Source: Streptomyces bluensis
GTDB taxonomy: Bacteria > Actinomycetota > Actinomycetes > Streptomycetales > Streptomycetaceae
Reading direction: 5' to 3'
Assembly (NCBI RefSeq): GCF_014650715.1
Contig: NZ_BMVM01000002.1
Location: forward strand, 868,001-932,000
Length of the DNA stretch: 64,000 bases
Below the pieces are notes generated by a model, which saw only the letters and a list, made by a program, of their open reading frames with translations, searched no databases and had not been told where the DNA came from. Position numbers and translations under genes: made by a program. Positions 27,812 through 37,384 of this stretch are shown here, one piece after another; position 1 is the first letter of the stretch, and each line of letters opens with the position of its first letter.

Positions 27812-27970
27812 CAGGATGGTCGCGCACGCCGCTGCATTTGGAACCGGTTGCGATGTTCTGTCCACACGGTGCGGACTCCACCGCCCCGCCCACCTGTCGC
27901 GTACGCACGGCTTTTCCCCCGGGCCAGGGCCCGCCTACCGGCCGATCCGTGCCGGGCGAGGTCTCCGGTT

Positions 27971-28043
27971 CAGCCCCCCGAAGGGGCAGCGCCCCTGGGG
28001 ACGGGAAGGGTAGGGGCGGCGGGGGCGACAAACCCCCGCCGCC
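27971..28043. repeat. Dispersed element, partial copy, with terminal hairpin
   Basis: Contains one element end (GGGTAGGGGCGGCGGGGGCG near 28008-28027) with part of the GGGGCAGCGCCCC segment but lacks the other end. It then forms a perfect hairpin, GGCGGCGGGGG (28015-28025) with CCCCCGCCGCC (28033-28043), 16 bases after the stop of the deaminase-like gene, so it may serve as its terminator. Confidence 0.7.
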
Positions 28044-28058
28044 GCCCATCCCACCGCT

Positions 28059-28412
28059 TCAGCCCGCCGTGACAGTGCCCCGCACCACCCCGTCCGGCCC
28101 AGCGACCAGCACCGGGGTCCCCGCGCCCCCCAGATCCCGTACCGCCGCCCGGTCCTCCTCCGGCACGCTCTCCGACTCCGTGACCACCGCGGCCGCCTCA
28201 AGGGACTTCGCCCCGGACGCCACGGCCATCGCGACCGCCGTACGCAGCGCGCTCAGCCGCAGCGAGTCGAGGTCGACGGTCCCCGCCACATACGTGCGCC
28301 CCGTGTCGTCCCGTACGGCCGCGCCCTCGGGCACCCCGTTACGGGCCCGGGCCGACCGGGCCAGGGTGACGATCTTGCGGTCCTCGGGGTCAAGCGCGCT
28401 GCTGTCGGTCAT
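28059..28412 (-). CDS. Cytidine-deaminase-fold protein lacking the zinc ligands
   Basis: 117 residues aligning by eye with short cytidine deaminases: EGAAVRDDTGRTYVAGTVDLDSLRLS matches the region of VGAA...G.V.G.N.ENASY, but the zinc-binding C/H-A-E is replaced by S-A-L (LSALRTAVAMA), and no PCxxC is present. It is therefore not a catalytic Cdd. The site matters: cdd sits between the ybeY cluster and era in Firmicutes. ATG at 28412 used. Confidence 0.75.
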   Translation of the reverse strand: MTDSSALDPEDRKIVTLARSARARNGVPEGAAVRDDTGRTYVAGTVDLDSLRLSALRTAVAMAVASGAKSLEAAAVVTESESVPEEDRAAVRDLGGAGTPVLVAGPDGVVRGTVTAG

Positions 28413-28489
28413 GCCCCGAGCATACGGAGGCACGCCGACCACCGGCCCACTCACCCCGCCACGCCGACCACGGCCGCCGCCGAGGACGT

Positions 28490-28849
28490 TCAGGGGCGGT
28501 CCAGGCGGAGCCGCTCCGCTCGCGGCAGCCCGGCCACCACCAGGTCGTACGAGTCCTCGATGAGCTCACGGACGATACGGTCCGGGAGCTCGCCGTCGGC
28601 CGTGACCGTGTTCCAGTGGCGCTTGTTCATGTGCCAGCCCGGGATGATCAGCCCGGGGTACTCGCCGCGCAGCCGTACGGCGTCCTCCGGCTCGCACTTG
28701 AGGTTGACGGTGAGCGGGCGCCCGGCCAGGTACGTGAGGGCGAACATCTTGCCCCGGACCTTGAAGACCGAGGTCTCCGGGTTGAAGGGGAAGTCCTCCA
28801 CTGCCGCGTTGAAGGAGAGGCAGAACGCGCGCAGTTCCTGGGGCGTCAC
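28490..28849 (-). CDS. MmcQ/YjbR-family DNA-binding-like protein
   Basis: 119 residues. Signature stretches are FPFNPETSVFKVRGKMFAL, LTVNLKCEPEDAVRLR, IIPGWHMNKRHWNTV and LIEDSYDLVVAGLP, as in the MmcQ/YjbR family with a CyaY-like fold. The function of the family is not settled. GTG at 28849 overlaps the corC-like stop (GTGA), so it is in the same operon. Confidence 0.9.
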   Translation of the reverse strand: MTPQELRAFCLSFNAAVEDFPFNPETSVFKVRGKMFALTYLAGRPLTVNLKCEPEDAVRLRGEYPGLIIPGWHMNKRHWNTVTADGELPDRIVRELIEDSYDLVVAGLPRAERLRLDRP

Positions 28850-30153
28850 TCGGGCTCCTTCTCCTCCTCCACGGGCTCGGGCGGCCCGATCGGCTCCACC
28901 AGTACCGTGACGATCTTGTTCCGGCGTCCGGCGGCGGCCTCGGCGGTGAGGCGCAGCTCCCGGTCGTCCGGCAGGGGGACGACGGACGAGGCACCGGCGA
29001 TCGGCACGCGGCCCAGCGCCTTCGCGAGCAGCCCGCCCACCGTCTCCACGTCCTCGTCGTCGTACGCCTCTATGCCGTACAGCTCGCCGAGGTCGCCGAT
29101 GTCGAGGCGGGCCGTCACGCGGTAGCGGTCCTCGCCGAGCTCCTCCACCGGGGGCAGCTCACGGTCGTACTCGTCGGTGATCTCGCCGACGATCTCCTCA
29201 AGGATGTCCTCGATGGTGACGATGCCGGCCGTGCCGCCGTACTCGTCGATGACGACGGCGACGTGGTTGCGTTCCTGCTGCATCTCGCGCAGCAGGTCAC
29301 CCGCGTTCTTGGTGTCGGGGACGAAGGCGGCGGGCCGCATGGCGGTGGAGACCAGCTCGGACTCGGCGTCCCGGCTGATGTGCGTCTTGCGGGCCAGGTC
29401 CTTCAGGTACACGATCCCGACGATGTCGTCCTCGCTCTCGCCGGTGACCGGGATGCGGGAGAAGCCGGAGCGCAGGGCCAGGGTGAGGGCCTGACGGATC
29501 GTCTTGTAACGCTCGATGACGATCAGGTCGGTCCGCGGGACCATGACCTCGCGGACGAGGGTGTCGCCGAGTTCGAAGACGGAGTGCACCATACGGCGCT
29601 CCTCGGCCTCGATCAGGGACTCCTTCTCGGCGAGGTCCACCAGCGCGCGCAGCTCCGCCTCGGAGGCGAACGGGCCACGGCGGAAGCCCTTGCCGGGGGT
29701 GAGCGCGTTACCGATGAGGATCAGCAGGGGCGGGATCGGGCCCATGATCCGGGCCAGCGGGAGCAGCACGTACGCGGCGGCCGTCGCCGTGTTCAGCGGA
29801 TGCTGGCGGCCGATCGTGCGCGGCGACACCCCGACGGCGACGTACGACACGAGGACCATCACGGCGATGGCGACGACAAGGGCCTGCCAGGTCTTGTCGA
29901 ACGCCTGGAGGCAGGCGTACGTGACCAGCGCGGCGGCCGCCATCTCGCAGGCGACGCGCACGAGCAGCGCCACGTTGAGGTAGCGGGTGGGGTCGGCCGC
30001 GACCTGGGCGAGCTTGGCGCTGCCGCGCCGCCCGGACCGTACGGCTTCCTCGGCGCGGAAGCTGGAGACGCGCGCGAGGCCCGCCTCCGCGCAGGCGGCG
30101 AGCCAGGCCACGACGACCAGGGCGACGGCACCGGTGAGAAGGGATGCGCTCAT
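28846..30153 (-). CDS. CNNM/CorC-family membrane transporter or haemolysin-type protein
   Basis: 435 residues. N-terminal DUF21/CNNM membrane domain (about residues 1-190: [36 protein letters not shown]), two CBS domains ([35 protein letters not shown]), then CorC_HlyC with [24 protein letters not shown]. It probably exports magnesium or cobalt. The ATG overlaps the ybeY stop (ATGA). Old annotations as haemolysin are not supported by the domain content. Confidence 0.93.
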   Translation of the reverse strand: MSASLLTGAVALVVVAWLAACAEAGLARVSSFRAEEAVRSGRRGSAKLAQVAADPTRYLNVALLVRVACEMAAAALVTYACLQAFDKTWQALVVAIAVMVLVSYVAVGVSPRTIGRQHPLNTATAAAYVLLPLARIMGPIPPLLILIGNALTPGKGFRRGPFASEAELRALVDLAEKESLIEAEERRMVHSVFELGDTLVREVMVPRTDLIVIERYKTIRQALTLALRSGFSRIPVTGESEDDIVGIVYLKDLARKTHISRDAESELVSTAMRPAAFVPDTKNAGDLLREMQQERNHVAVVIDEYGGTAGIVTIEDILEEIVGEITDEYDRELPPVEELGEDRYRVTARLDIGDLGELYGIEAYDDEDVETVGGLLAKALGRVPIAGASSVVPLPDDRELRLTAEAAAGRRNKIVTVLVEPIGPPEPVEEEKEPE

Positions 30154-30647
30154 GACACGGTGGGGGCCGGTGAGGGGCCCGTCAGGCCGTTCTCCGCGCG
30201 CCAGCCGTCGACGATGGCCGCCTGGAGGCCGAACATCTCGGCCTTCTCGTCCGGCGCCTCGTGGTCGTACCCCAGCAGGTGCAGCACTCCGTGGACGGTG
30301 AGCAGCTGGAGCTCCTCGTCCATGGAGTGCTGTGTGGGCGCTTCCGCCCCCTGCTTGGCGGCGACCTCCGGGCACAGCACGATGTCACCGAGGAGCCCGT
30401 GCGGAGGCTCGTCGTCGTCCTTGGACGGCGGCCGCAGCTCGTCCATCGGGAAGGACATGACATCCGTGGGGCCCGGCAGATCCATCCACTGGATGTGCAA
30501 CTGCTCCATGGCGTCGGCGTCCACGACGATCACCGAGAGCTCGGAGAGCGGGTGGATGCGCATCCGTGCGAGCGCGTAGCGGGCGATGTCGAGGATCGCC
30601 TGCTCGTCGACCTCGGTTCCGGACTCGTTGTTGACGTCGATCGACAT
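30150..30647 (-). CDS. ybeY: Endoribonuclease YbeY
   Basis: 165 residues. The zinc-binding H-x3-H-x5-H is [12 protein letters not shown]. YbeY matures the 3' end of 16S rRNA and takes part in ribosome quality control. It follows phoH by 12 bases and overlaps the corC-like start, one operon with them. A C-terminal segment of about 35 residues follows the active site. Confidence 0.96.
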   Translation of the reverse strand: MSIDVNNESGTEVDEQAILDIARYALARMRIHPLSELSVIVVDADAMEQLHIQWMDLPGPTDVMSFPMDELRPPSKDDDEPPHGLLGDIVLCPEVAAKQGAEAPTQHSMDEELQLLTVHGVLHLLGYDHEAPDEKAEMFGLQAAIVDGWRAENGLTGPSPAPTVS

Positions 30648-30659
30648 GGTCGTGCTGGT

Positions 30660-31724
30660 CTACTTCCCCTTGTGCCCGTGTCCGGCCTTGCCGCGGCCCT
30701 TGTGCGTGCCGTTCTGCGTGCCGTTCTTGCTGTCGTACTTCTCGTACGCGTCGACGATACGGCCGACCAGCTTGTGCCGGACGACATCGTGGGACGACAG
30801 CATGGAGAAGTGCACGTCCTCGACGCCCTCCAGGATCTCCCGCACCTGCCGCAGACCGGACTTCGTCCCGTCCGGCAGGTCGACCTGGGTGACATCACCC
30901 GTGATCACGATCTTCGAGTCGAAGCCGAGGCGGGTGAGGAACATCTTCATCTGCTCGGGGCTGGTGTTCTGGGCCTCGTCCAGGATGATGAAGGCGTCAT
31001 TAAGGGTGCGGCCACGCATGTATGCGAGGGGCGCGACCTCGATGGTCCCCGCCGCCATCAGCCGCGGGATGGAGTCCGGGTCGATCATGTCGTGCAGCGC
31101 GTCGTACAGCGGGCGCAGGTACGGGTCGATCTTCTCGTACAGCGTGCCGGGCAGGAAGCCGAGCCGCTCGCCCGCCTCCACCGCCGGGCGGGTCAGGATG
31201 ATGCGGTTGACCTGCTTGGACTGGAGGGCCTGGACCGCCTTGGCCATGGCGAGGTAGGTCTTGCCCGTGCCGGCGGGGCCGATGCCGAAGACGATGGTGT
31301 GCTTGTCGATCGCGTCCACGTAGCGCTTCTGGTTGAGCGTCTTGGGGCGGATCGTGCGGCCTCGCGAGGACAGGATGTTCTGTGTGAGTACCTCGGCCGG
31401 GGTTTCCTGGCCGTCGCTCTCCCCGTTCTCGCTCGCCCTGAGCATGGCGATCGAGCGTTCCACTGCGTCCTCCGTCATCGGCTGTCCGGTGCGGAGCACC
31501 AGCATCATCTCGTCGAACAGGCGCTGTACTAGGGCGACCTCACCGGCGTCGCCGACCGCGCTGATCTCATTGCCCCGGACATGGATGTCGACCGCCGGGA
31601 AGGCCTTCTCGATCACGCGCAGGAGCGAGTCTCCGGAACCCAGCACGGTCACCATGGGGTGTGCGGCCGGAACGGTGAACTGCGCTCGCGCCTGCTCCTG
31701 CGCGGAGGTGTGTGTTTGAGTCAT
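30660..31724 (-). CDS. PhoH-family ATPase (PhoH-like, YbeZ type)
   Basis: 354 residues. Walker A is GIGPAGTGKTYLA, Walker B is FIILDEAQNTSPEQMK, followed by the conserved MFLTRLG, VITGDVTQVDLP and GLRQVREILEG. YbeZ-type PhoH proteins work with YbeY in rRNA processing. A basic tail (GRGKAGHGHKGK) ends the protein. It is the first gene of the phoH-ybeY-corC-mmcQ unit. A PafBC-type promoter motif lies 73 to 95 bases upstream. Confidence 0.95.
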   Translation of the reverse strand: MTQTHTSAQEQARAQFTVPAAHPMVTVLGSGDSLLRVIEKAFPAVDIHVRGNEISAVGDAGEVALVQRLFDEMMLVLRTGQPMTEDAVERSIAMLRASENGESDGQETPAEVLTQNILSSRGRTIRPKTLNQKRYVDAIDKHTIVFGIGPAGTGKTYLAMAKAVQALQSKQVNRIILTRPAVEAGERLGFLPGTLYEKIDPYLRPLYDALHDMIDPDSIPRLMAAGTIEVAPLAYMRGRTLNDAFIILDEAQNTSPEQMKMFLTRLGFDSKIVITGDVTQVDLPDGTKSGLRQVREILEGVEDVHFSMLSSHDVVRHKLVGRIVDAYEKYDSKNGTQNGTHKGRGKAGHGHKGK

Positions 31725-31796
31725 GGGCCGGCTCGTAGGCCTTGCTCGTCCTCCTCGATACGACTCGCCCGCCCCATGGGCGGTCTGGCAGTTTCC

Positions 31797-31819
31797 AGGG
31801 TACGCCGGGGCACTGACAA
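31797..31819 (-). promoter_or_regulatory. RecA-independent DNA-damage promoter motif before phoH (PafBC type)
   Basis: Read on the minus strand: TTGTCAGTG, 8 bases, TACCCT. This matches the known mycobacterial RecA-NDp consensus TTGTCRGTG-N8-TAnnnT at every fixed position. Transcription should start about 65 bases before the phoH ATG. Confidence 0.75.
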
Positions 31820-31896
31820 CGCCGTAGGGCTTTTCGCGGTCGGTCGGGCCCGCGTGCCGGCGCCGGGAGCCGGACGTCCGGGGTGAACCCGCCTGT

Positions 31897-33009
31897 TCAC
31901 GCCGACCGCCTGAACCCGATCGTCGGCACCGCCCTGCGCAGCGGCCACGGGCTGACCGCCTCGTCGGGCAGGAGGGCCTCCAGGAAGGCGTAGCGCTGGA
32001 GGGCCGCCGGGTCCTGGCGCTCCAGCGACTGCACCCGTCGCCACCACGCGGCGGTCTCGGCCCAGCCGGGAGCCGACAGGGAGCCGCCGAACTCCTGCAC
32101 CGAGAGTGCGGCGGTCAGTCCGGCGAAGGCCAGCCGGTCGGCCAGCGGCCAGTCGGCCAGGGTCCCGGCCACGAAACCCGCCACGAACACGTCCCCCGCC
32201 CCCGTGGGATCCATCGCCTCGACGGCGATGGCCGGCACCTCGGCGGTCTCACCGGTCCGCGCGTCCACGGCGTACGCCCCCTGCGCACCGAGGGTGACCA
32301 CCGCGAGCGGCACATAGTCGGTGAGGGCGTGCGCGGCCGCACGAGGACAGTCGGCGCCGGTGTAGCGCATCGCCTCCGTCGCGTTGGGCAGGAACGCCTC
32401 GCAGTGCTCCAGGTCGGCGAGGCCCGCCAGGTCCCAGCGGCCGGTGTCGTCCCAGCCGACGTCGGCGAAGATCCGGGTGCCCTTGCCCGCGGCCTGGGCG
32501 ATCCAGGGGGCGCGCACTCCGGGCACCAGGGACGCGACCGCGGCGCGCGCATGGGGCGGGCACTCCGGCGCGGTCTCCTCCGGCGGCGGCTCGTGGCCGT
32601 GCGAGACCATCGTGCGCTCGCCCTCGTACGCCATGGAGACGGTGACCGGGGAGTGCCAGCCGGGGACCCTGCGGGACGGGGTCAGGTCGATGCCCTCGCC
32701 CTGCTCCAGGGCGTCCCAGCAGTACTCCCCGTAGTGGTCGTCCCCGAAGGCCGCCGCCAGGGACGTCCGCAGACCGAGCCGGGCGAGCGCGGTCGCCATG
32801 TTCGCCACGCCGCCGGGGCTCGATCCCATGCCGCGCGCCCAGGACTCGGTCCCGCGCACGGGGGCGAAGTCGAGGCCGGTGAAGACGATGTCGAGGAAGA
32901 CGGTGCCGGTCAGGTACACGTCCCACGGCGGGTCGCCCGGTGTGCGCAGAGCGGCGAGGGGGTCGACGTGGGGCCGGCGGTACAGTCGCTCTCCCTTGGA
33001 CGCGATCAC
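31897..33009 (-). CDS. PfkB-family carbohydrate kinase
   Basis: 370 residues. The PfkB signatures are GSSPGGVANMATALARLG in the N-terminal third and the catalytic DPTGAGDVFVAGFVAG near residue 270. It phosphorylates a sugar or related alcohol that cannot be named. GTG at 33009 with AGGGAG 6 bases upstream. The glucarate-dehydratase-like gene lies 172 bases upstream on the same strand. C-terminal extension of about 60 residues is unusual for the family. Confidence 0.9.
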   Translation of the reverse strand: MIASKGERLYRRPHVDPLAALRTPGDPPWDVYLTGTVFLDIVFTGLDFAPVRGTESWARGMGSSPGGVANMATALARLGLRTSLAAAFGDDHYGEYCWDALEQGEGIDLTPSRRVPGWHSPVTVSMAYEGERTMVSHGHEPPPEETAPECPPHARAAVASLVPGVRAPWIAQAAGKGTRIFADVGWDDTGRWDLAGLADLEHCEAFLPNATEAMRYTGADCPRAAAHALTDYVPLAVVTLGAQGAYAVDARTGETAEVPAIAVEAMDPTGAGDVFVAGFVAGTLADWPLADRLAFAGLTAALSVQEFGGSLSAPGWAETAAWWRRVQSLERQDPAALQRYAFLEALLPDEAVSPWPLRRAVPTIGFRRSA

Positions 33010-33181
33010 GGTGTGCTCCCTGGCGTGGTGCGGATCAGGCCCAGTGTGCACCAACCGCCCCACACGGCACCGCCCCTCGCGCCGGAGCCGCCCCCTGCGT
33101 CCTACGACCGCGCATGCGCCCCGCGTCGGGTGCCCCCTCGGCCCAGGAACAGTGCCGTGCCTGCCGGCGCCTGCCCGGCGC

Positions 33182-34477
33182 TTACCAGCGGGGCACGGCC
33201 GGAGCGACCCACCCGGGGTCGGCGACCCGCATGGCGGCCGCGTCGTCCCGGTCCCGCAGCGACCCGTCGTCGTCGAGCCACCGCCGGTGCAGGAACTCCA
33301 CCTTCTCGCGGTCGACCTCGACACCGAGGCCCGGCGCGTCGGAGACGGTGACCCTGCCGTCCTCGAACGTGAGCCGTTCGGTGAGCACGTCCTCGGACTG
33401 CCAGGGGTAGTGGGAGTCGCAGGCGTGGTGGAGGCCGGGCACGGTCGACGCGACATGGGTCATCGCGGCGAGGGAGACCCCCAGGTGGGTGTTGGAGTGC
33501 ATGGAGACTCCCACGCCGAACGTGCGGCAGATGGCGGCGAGTTGCTGCGTGTTGCGCAGGCCGCCCCAGTAGTGGTGGTCGGACAGGACCACCTGGACGG
33601 CGCCCTGGGTGAAGGCTTCCTTGATCTCCGCGAAGGTCGTCACGCACATGTTGGTGGCGAGGGGGACGCCGGTGCGCCGTGCGACGTCGGCCATCGCGTG
33701 CGTGCCGAGTGTCGGGTCCTCCAGGTACTCCAGCACGTCACGCAGGGCGTCCGCGACCTTGATCGACGTCTCCACGGACCAGGCCCCGTTGGGGTCGAGC
33801 CGCAGCGGATGCCCGGGGAAGGCCCCGGCGAGGGCACGTACGGCGGCGATCTCCTCGTCGGGCGGAAAGACACCGCCCTTGAGCTTGAACGACGTGAACC
33901 CGTACCGCTCCTTGAACTTCCGCGCCTGCTCGACGACTCCGGCCGGATCGACGGCGGCCCCCCAGTCGTCCTTCTCGCAGGGGACTCCCTCGGGGTGAGC
34001 GGCGTACTTGTAGAAGAGATACGCGCTGTACTCGACCGCGTCCCGCACCTTGCCGCCGAGCAGTGCGTGCACGGGCAGCCCGAGCGCCTTGCCCAACGCG
34101 TCGAGGCATGCGACCTCGAACCCCGACACGACGGACAGCCGCAGCTTGTCCGCGGTCTGTACGCCCCGCTGCCCACCCACGTCGAGCTGGTTGTCGACCC
34201 GGGCCCTGTCCACGGTGAGTTCGTCGGCGACGGTGAACAGGCCCCCCAGGTCACTGACCTGGCGGCCGATCAGCCTGTCCGCGAGGGGCCGGGCGAGCTC
34301 CAGGTACTTGCCGTCGCCGTAGGTCTCACCGAACCCGGAGATCCCGTCGGCGGTCACCACCTCCACGATCAGCCTCGGGGTGTAGGGCTGGTGCACCCCC
34401 GAGGTATTCAGCAGGGGCGGATCGGCGACGAGGATCGGGGTCAGACGGACGTCGGTGATGGTCAGATCGCGGGTCAC
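33182..34477 (-). CDS. Enolase-superfamily dehydratase, glucarate-dehydratase-like
   Basis: 431 residues. The mandelate-racemase/enolase signatures are FKLKGG (the K-x-K acid/base motif), RLDPNGAWS (metal ligand Asp), EDPT, and the glucarate-dehydratase pattern SDHHYWGGLR with MHSNTHLGVSLA. It probably dehydrates an aldarate or similar acid sugar. GTG at 34477 with GGAGGAG upstream. Divergent from an IclR regulator with a shared palindromic operator. Confidence 0.9.
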   Translation of the reverse strand: MTRDLTITDVRLTPILVADPPLLNTSGVHQPYTPRLIVEVVTADGISGFGETYGDGKYLELARPLADRLIGRQVSDLGGLFTVADELTVDRARVDNQLDVGGQRGVQTADKLRLSVVSGFEVACLDALGKALGLPVHALLGGKVRDAVEYSAYLFYKYAAHPEGVPCEKDDWGAAVDPAGVVEQARKFKERYGFTSFKLKGGVFPPDEEIAAVRALAGAFPGHPLRLDPNGAWSVETSIKVADALRDVLEYLEDPTLGTHAMADVARRTGVPLATNMCVTTFAEIKEAFTQGAVQVVLSDHHYWGGLRNTQQLAAICRTFGVGVSMHSNTHLGVSLAAMTHVASTVPGLHHACDSHYPWQSEDVLTERLTFEDGRVTVSDAPGLGVEVDREKVEFLHRRWLDDDGSLRDRDDAAAMRVADPGWVAPAVPRW

Positions 34478-34496
34478 GGGACGGCTCCTCCGATGT

Positions 34497-34527
34497 CTTC
34501 ATACGTAGACGTCATCCACGTATGAAG
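34497..34527. promoter_or_regulatory. Palindromic operator CTTCATACGT-N11-ACGTATGAAG
   Basis: A perfect inverted repeat with 10-bp arms (34497-34506 and 34518-34527) and an 11-bp spacer lies between the dehydratase and the divergent IclR gene. It is AT-rich against the surroundings. This is the likely binding site of the IclR protein. Confidence 0.8.
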
Positions 34528-34591
34528 ATGGAGGCTAGGTACGCGAACACCAGCCGTCAATGGTCGTGCGCGATCCCCTTACGATCAGCTC

Positions 34592-35383
34592 ATGCCGGAA
34601 CCCACGGACGAACGCGGCGTACGCGAGGTGAAGTCCGCTGCCCGCACGGTCGACCTCCTGGAACTCCTGGCGGCCCGCGGCGACCGCCCCGCGCGCCTCC
34701 AGGAACTGGCGGACGAGCTCCAGGTCCCCCGCAGCTCGATGTACGCCCTGCTCCAGACGCTGATCAACCGTGGCTGGGTCCGCACGGACGCCACGGGCTC
34801 CCTCTACGGCATCGGCATCAGCGCCCTGCTCACCGGCACCAGCTACCTGGACTCCGACCCACGCGTCCGCATCGTGCGCCCCTACCTCGACGAGGCCTCC
34901 GACGCGCTGGGCGAGACGATCCACATGGGCCGTCTGGACGGCACGGACGTCGCCTACCTCGCGACCCGCGAGTCCCACGAGTACCTGCGCACCATCAGCC
35001 GCGTGGGCCGCCGCCTTCCCGCCCACGCGGGCGCCCTGGGCAAGGCCCTCCTGGCGGAACGCCCCGACGAGGCCCTCCCCGAGGCCCCGTACACCCGGCT
35101 GACCCCGCACACCCACACCACCCGTGAGTCCCTGCTGGCCGACATCGCCGCGACCCGCGCCCGCGGCTACTCCGTCGACCGCGAGGAGGGCGTCACCGGC
35201 ATCGTCGGTTTCGGCTTCGCCCTCCGCTACGACGCTCCCGCTCAGGACGCCATCAGCTGCTCGGTGCCGGTGGCACGGCTCTCGCCGAGCCATGAGGAAC
35301 AGATCATCGCGGTGATGCGGGAGATCCGGGCGAAGGTGGAGGCGGCGACCCCCGGGGTGTCGGGCGCGGTCAACTGGCGTTGA
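34592..35383 (+). CDS. IclR-family transcriptional regulator
   Basis: 263 residues. The HTH is ARLQELADELQVPRSSMYALLQTLINRG, and the C-terminal effector domain has GRRLPAHAGALGKALLA and AISCSVPVARL, typical IclR. It most likely controls the divergent dehydratase gene, and perhaps the PfkB kinase, in answer to a sugar acid. Start ATG at 34592. Confidence 0.94.
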   Translation: MPEPTDERGVREVKSAARTVDLLELLAARGDRPARLQELADELQVPRSSMYALLQTLINRGWVRTDATGSLYGIGISALLTGTSYLDSDPRVRIVRPYLDEASDALGETIHMGRLDGTDVAYLATRESHEYLRTISRVGRRLPAHAGALGKALLAERPDEALPEAPYTRLTPHTHTTRESLLADIAATRARGYSVDREEGVTGIVGFGFALRYDAPAQDAISCSVPVARLSPSHEEQIIAVMREIRAKVEAATPGVSGAVNWR

Positions 35384-35429
35384 GCTCGGGCGGTGTCGCG
35401 GTGTCGTCCGCCGATCCGGCCGCCGGCCG

Positions 35430-36422
35430 CTACCCGAACTCGTACGCCTCCACCTCGGCGAGGTACCGGGCCCGCCGCTCCTCGTCGTGCTCCAGGAAGG
35501 ACGCCAGGAACGAGTTGCGGGCCAGTTCACGCAGCCGCTCCTCGCCCAGTCCCAGCGTCGAGCGCACCGCGTCGAAGTTGTCGCCCGCGTAGCCGCCGAA
35601 GTAGGCCGGGTCATCGGAGTTGACCGTGCACAGCAGCCCGGCGTCCAGCATGGCGGGCAGGGGATGGTCGGCGAGGGCGTCGACCGCGCGGAGCCGGACG
35701 TTCGACAGCGGGCACAGCGTCAACGGCACCCGCTCCCGTACGAGCCGCTCGACCAGCGCCTCGTCCTCCATGCACCGCAGGCCGTGGTCGACCCGCTCGA
35801 CCCCGAGCACGTCCAGGGCCTCGACGATGTACGACGGCGGCCCCTCCTCCCCCGCGTGCGCCACCCGCCGCAACCCCAGGCCGGCGGCCGCCTGGTACAC
35901 CTCCCGGAACTTCGCCGGGGGATGCCCGACCTCGGCGGAGTCGAGACCGACGCCCACGATCCGGTCGAGATACGGCTTCGCGGCCTCAAGCGTCTCCCTC
36001 GCCGACTCGGCGGACTCGTCCCGCAGGAAGCACATGATCAGCTGGGTGGAGACCCCGTACGTGTCCTCGCTCCGAGCGAGCGCACGCCACAGCCCCTCCA
36101 CCACCGTCCCCATCGCCACGCCCCGCGCGATGTGGGCCTGCGGATCGAAGAAGATCTCGGCGTGGCGCACCCCCTGCGCGGCGGCCCGCGCGAGATACGC
36201 GTCGGCCAGGTCCTCGAAGTCCCGCTCGGTCCGCAGGACGGCCATGAGCTCGTAGTACAGGTTCAGGAAGGACTGCAGGTCCTCGAACCGGTACGCCTCA
36301 CGGAGCTCGTCCGTGTCGGCGTACGGCAACGCGACCTCGTTCCGCGCGGCCAGCGCGAACGCCAGCTCCGGTTCCAGGGTGCCTTCGATGTGCAGGTGCA
36401 GTTCCGCTTTCGGGAGGGGCAT
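35430..36422 (-). CDS. Adenine deaminase (adenosine deaminase family)
   Basis: 330 residues. Zinc ligands in AELHLHIEGTLEPEL, catalytic Glu in HAGEEG, and the metal Asp pair in NSDDPAYFGGY. The EGTLEPEL and DDPAYFGGY variants are characteristic of the adenine deaminase branch of the adenosine deaminase family. It would turn adenine into hypoxanthine in purine salvage. ATG at 36422 used; the upstream TTG is less likely. RNase Z lies 50 bases upstream. Confidence 0.88.
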   Translation of the reverse strand: MPLPKAELHLHIEGTLEPELAFALAARNEVALPYADTDELREAYRFEDLQSFLNLYYELMAVLRTERDFEDLADAYLARAAAQGVRHAEIFFDPQAHIARGVAMGTVVEGLWRALARSEDTYGVSTQLIMCFLRDESAESARETLEAAKPYLDRIVGVGLDSAEVGHPPAKFREVYQAAAGLGLRRVAHAGEEGPPSYIVEALDVLGVERVDHGLRCMEDEALVERLVRERVPLTLCPLSNVRLRAVDALADHPLPAMLDAGLLCTVNSDDPAYFGGYAGDNFDAVRSTLGLGEERLRELARNSFLASFLEHDEERRARYLAEVEAYEFG

Positions 36423-36472
36423 CAACGCATCGTACGGCCGTTTTACCCGCGCTTCGGAACCGGCACCCGCAT

Positions 36473-37378
36473 CTACCTACGCTTCGGTACCGGCACCCGC
36501 AGCAGGTCGTGCGCCACCGTCAGCTCCCCCTCGTACCCGGCGGCCCGCGCCTGCCGCTCGAACTCGTCGGGCTCGGTGTACCGCTGACTGAAGTGCGTCA
36601 GCACGAGGTGCCGCACCCCCGCGTCCCGTGCCACGGCGGCCGCCTGACCGGCTGTCAGGTGTCCGTGTTCGTCGGCGAGTTCCGCTTCCTCGTCGAGGAA
36701 CGTCGACTCGATGACGAGCATGTCGCAGCCGTCGGCCAGCGCGTACACGCCCTCGCACAGCCGGGTGTCCATGACGAACGCGAACCGCTGCCCGCGCCGC
36801 ACCTCGCTCACGTCCCCGAGCGAGACGCCCCCCAGGGCTCCTTCCCGCTGTATCCGCCCGACGTCCGGCCCCTTGATCCCGTGCGCCGCCAGCCGCTCCG
36901 GCAGCATGCGCCGCCCGTCGGGCTCGACGAGCCGGTACCCGAACGACTCGACGGGATGGGAGAGCCTGCGCGCCTCAAGGCGGTAGGCGGGGGTGGCGGC
37001 GAGCACACCGTCCTCCGCGACCGGCGCCTCGACCAGTTGCACGGTCTCGCGGTACGCGGTCGCGTACCGCAGCCGGTCGAAGAACCGCTGCCCGGAGCGC
37101 GGGTAGTGCGCGGTGACGTCGTGCGGCACCCGGTCGAGGTTGATGCGCTGGATGACACCGGCGAGGCCCAGCGAGTGATCCCCGTGGAAGTGGGTGACAC
37201 AGATCCGGTGCAGGTCGTGCGCGGCGACTCCGGCACGCAGCATCTGCCGCTGCGTGCCCTCACCGGGGTCGAACAGGATGCCCTCGCCGTCCCACCGCAG
37301 CACGTACCCGTTGTGGTTGCGGTGCCGGGTCGGGACCTGGCTGGCGGTACCGAGGACCACCAGTTCACGTACGGACAC
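36473..37378 (-). CDS. rnz: Ribonuclease Z
   Basis: 301 residues. RNase Z hallmarks: [26 protein letters not shown] (zinc ligands), MDTRLCEG, and SFLDEE-type region (IESTFLDEE) followed by [15 protein letters not shown] and VLTHFSQRY. It trims tRNA 3' ends. Start GTG at 37378. The HIT protein gene ends 7 bases upstream, so they form a unit. Confidence 0.94.
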   Translation of the reverse strand: MSVRELVVLGTASQVPTRHRNHNGYVLRWDGEGILFDPGEGTQRQMLRAGVAAHDLHRICVTHFHGDHSLGLAGVIQRINLDRVPHDVTAHYPRSGQRFFDRLRYATAYRETVQLVEAPVAEDGVLAATPAYRLEARRLSHPVESFGYRLVEPDGRRMLPERLAAHGIKGPDVGRIQREGALGGVSLGDVSEVRRGQRFAFVMDTRLCEGVYALADGCDMLVIESTFLDEEAELADEHGHLTAGQAAAVARDAGVRHLVLTHFSQRYTEPDEFERQARAAGYEGELTVAHDLLRVPVPKRR

Positions 37379-37384
37379 GGCGCG

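Noticed and set aside
27479..28058. Several short frames on both strands in the largest gene-free gap
   Set aside because: They lack ribosome sites and coding bias; the gap contains a partial dispersed element and a terminator-like hairpin.
28846..30153. Haemolysin function for the corC-like protein
   Set aside because: The DUF21/CBS/CorC layout points to ion transport. There is no toxin feature.
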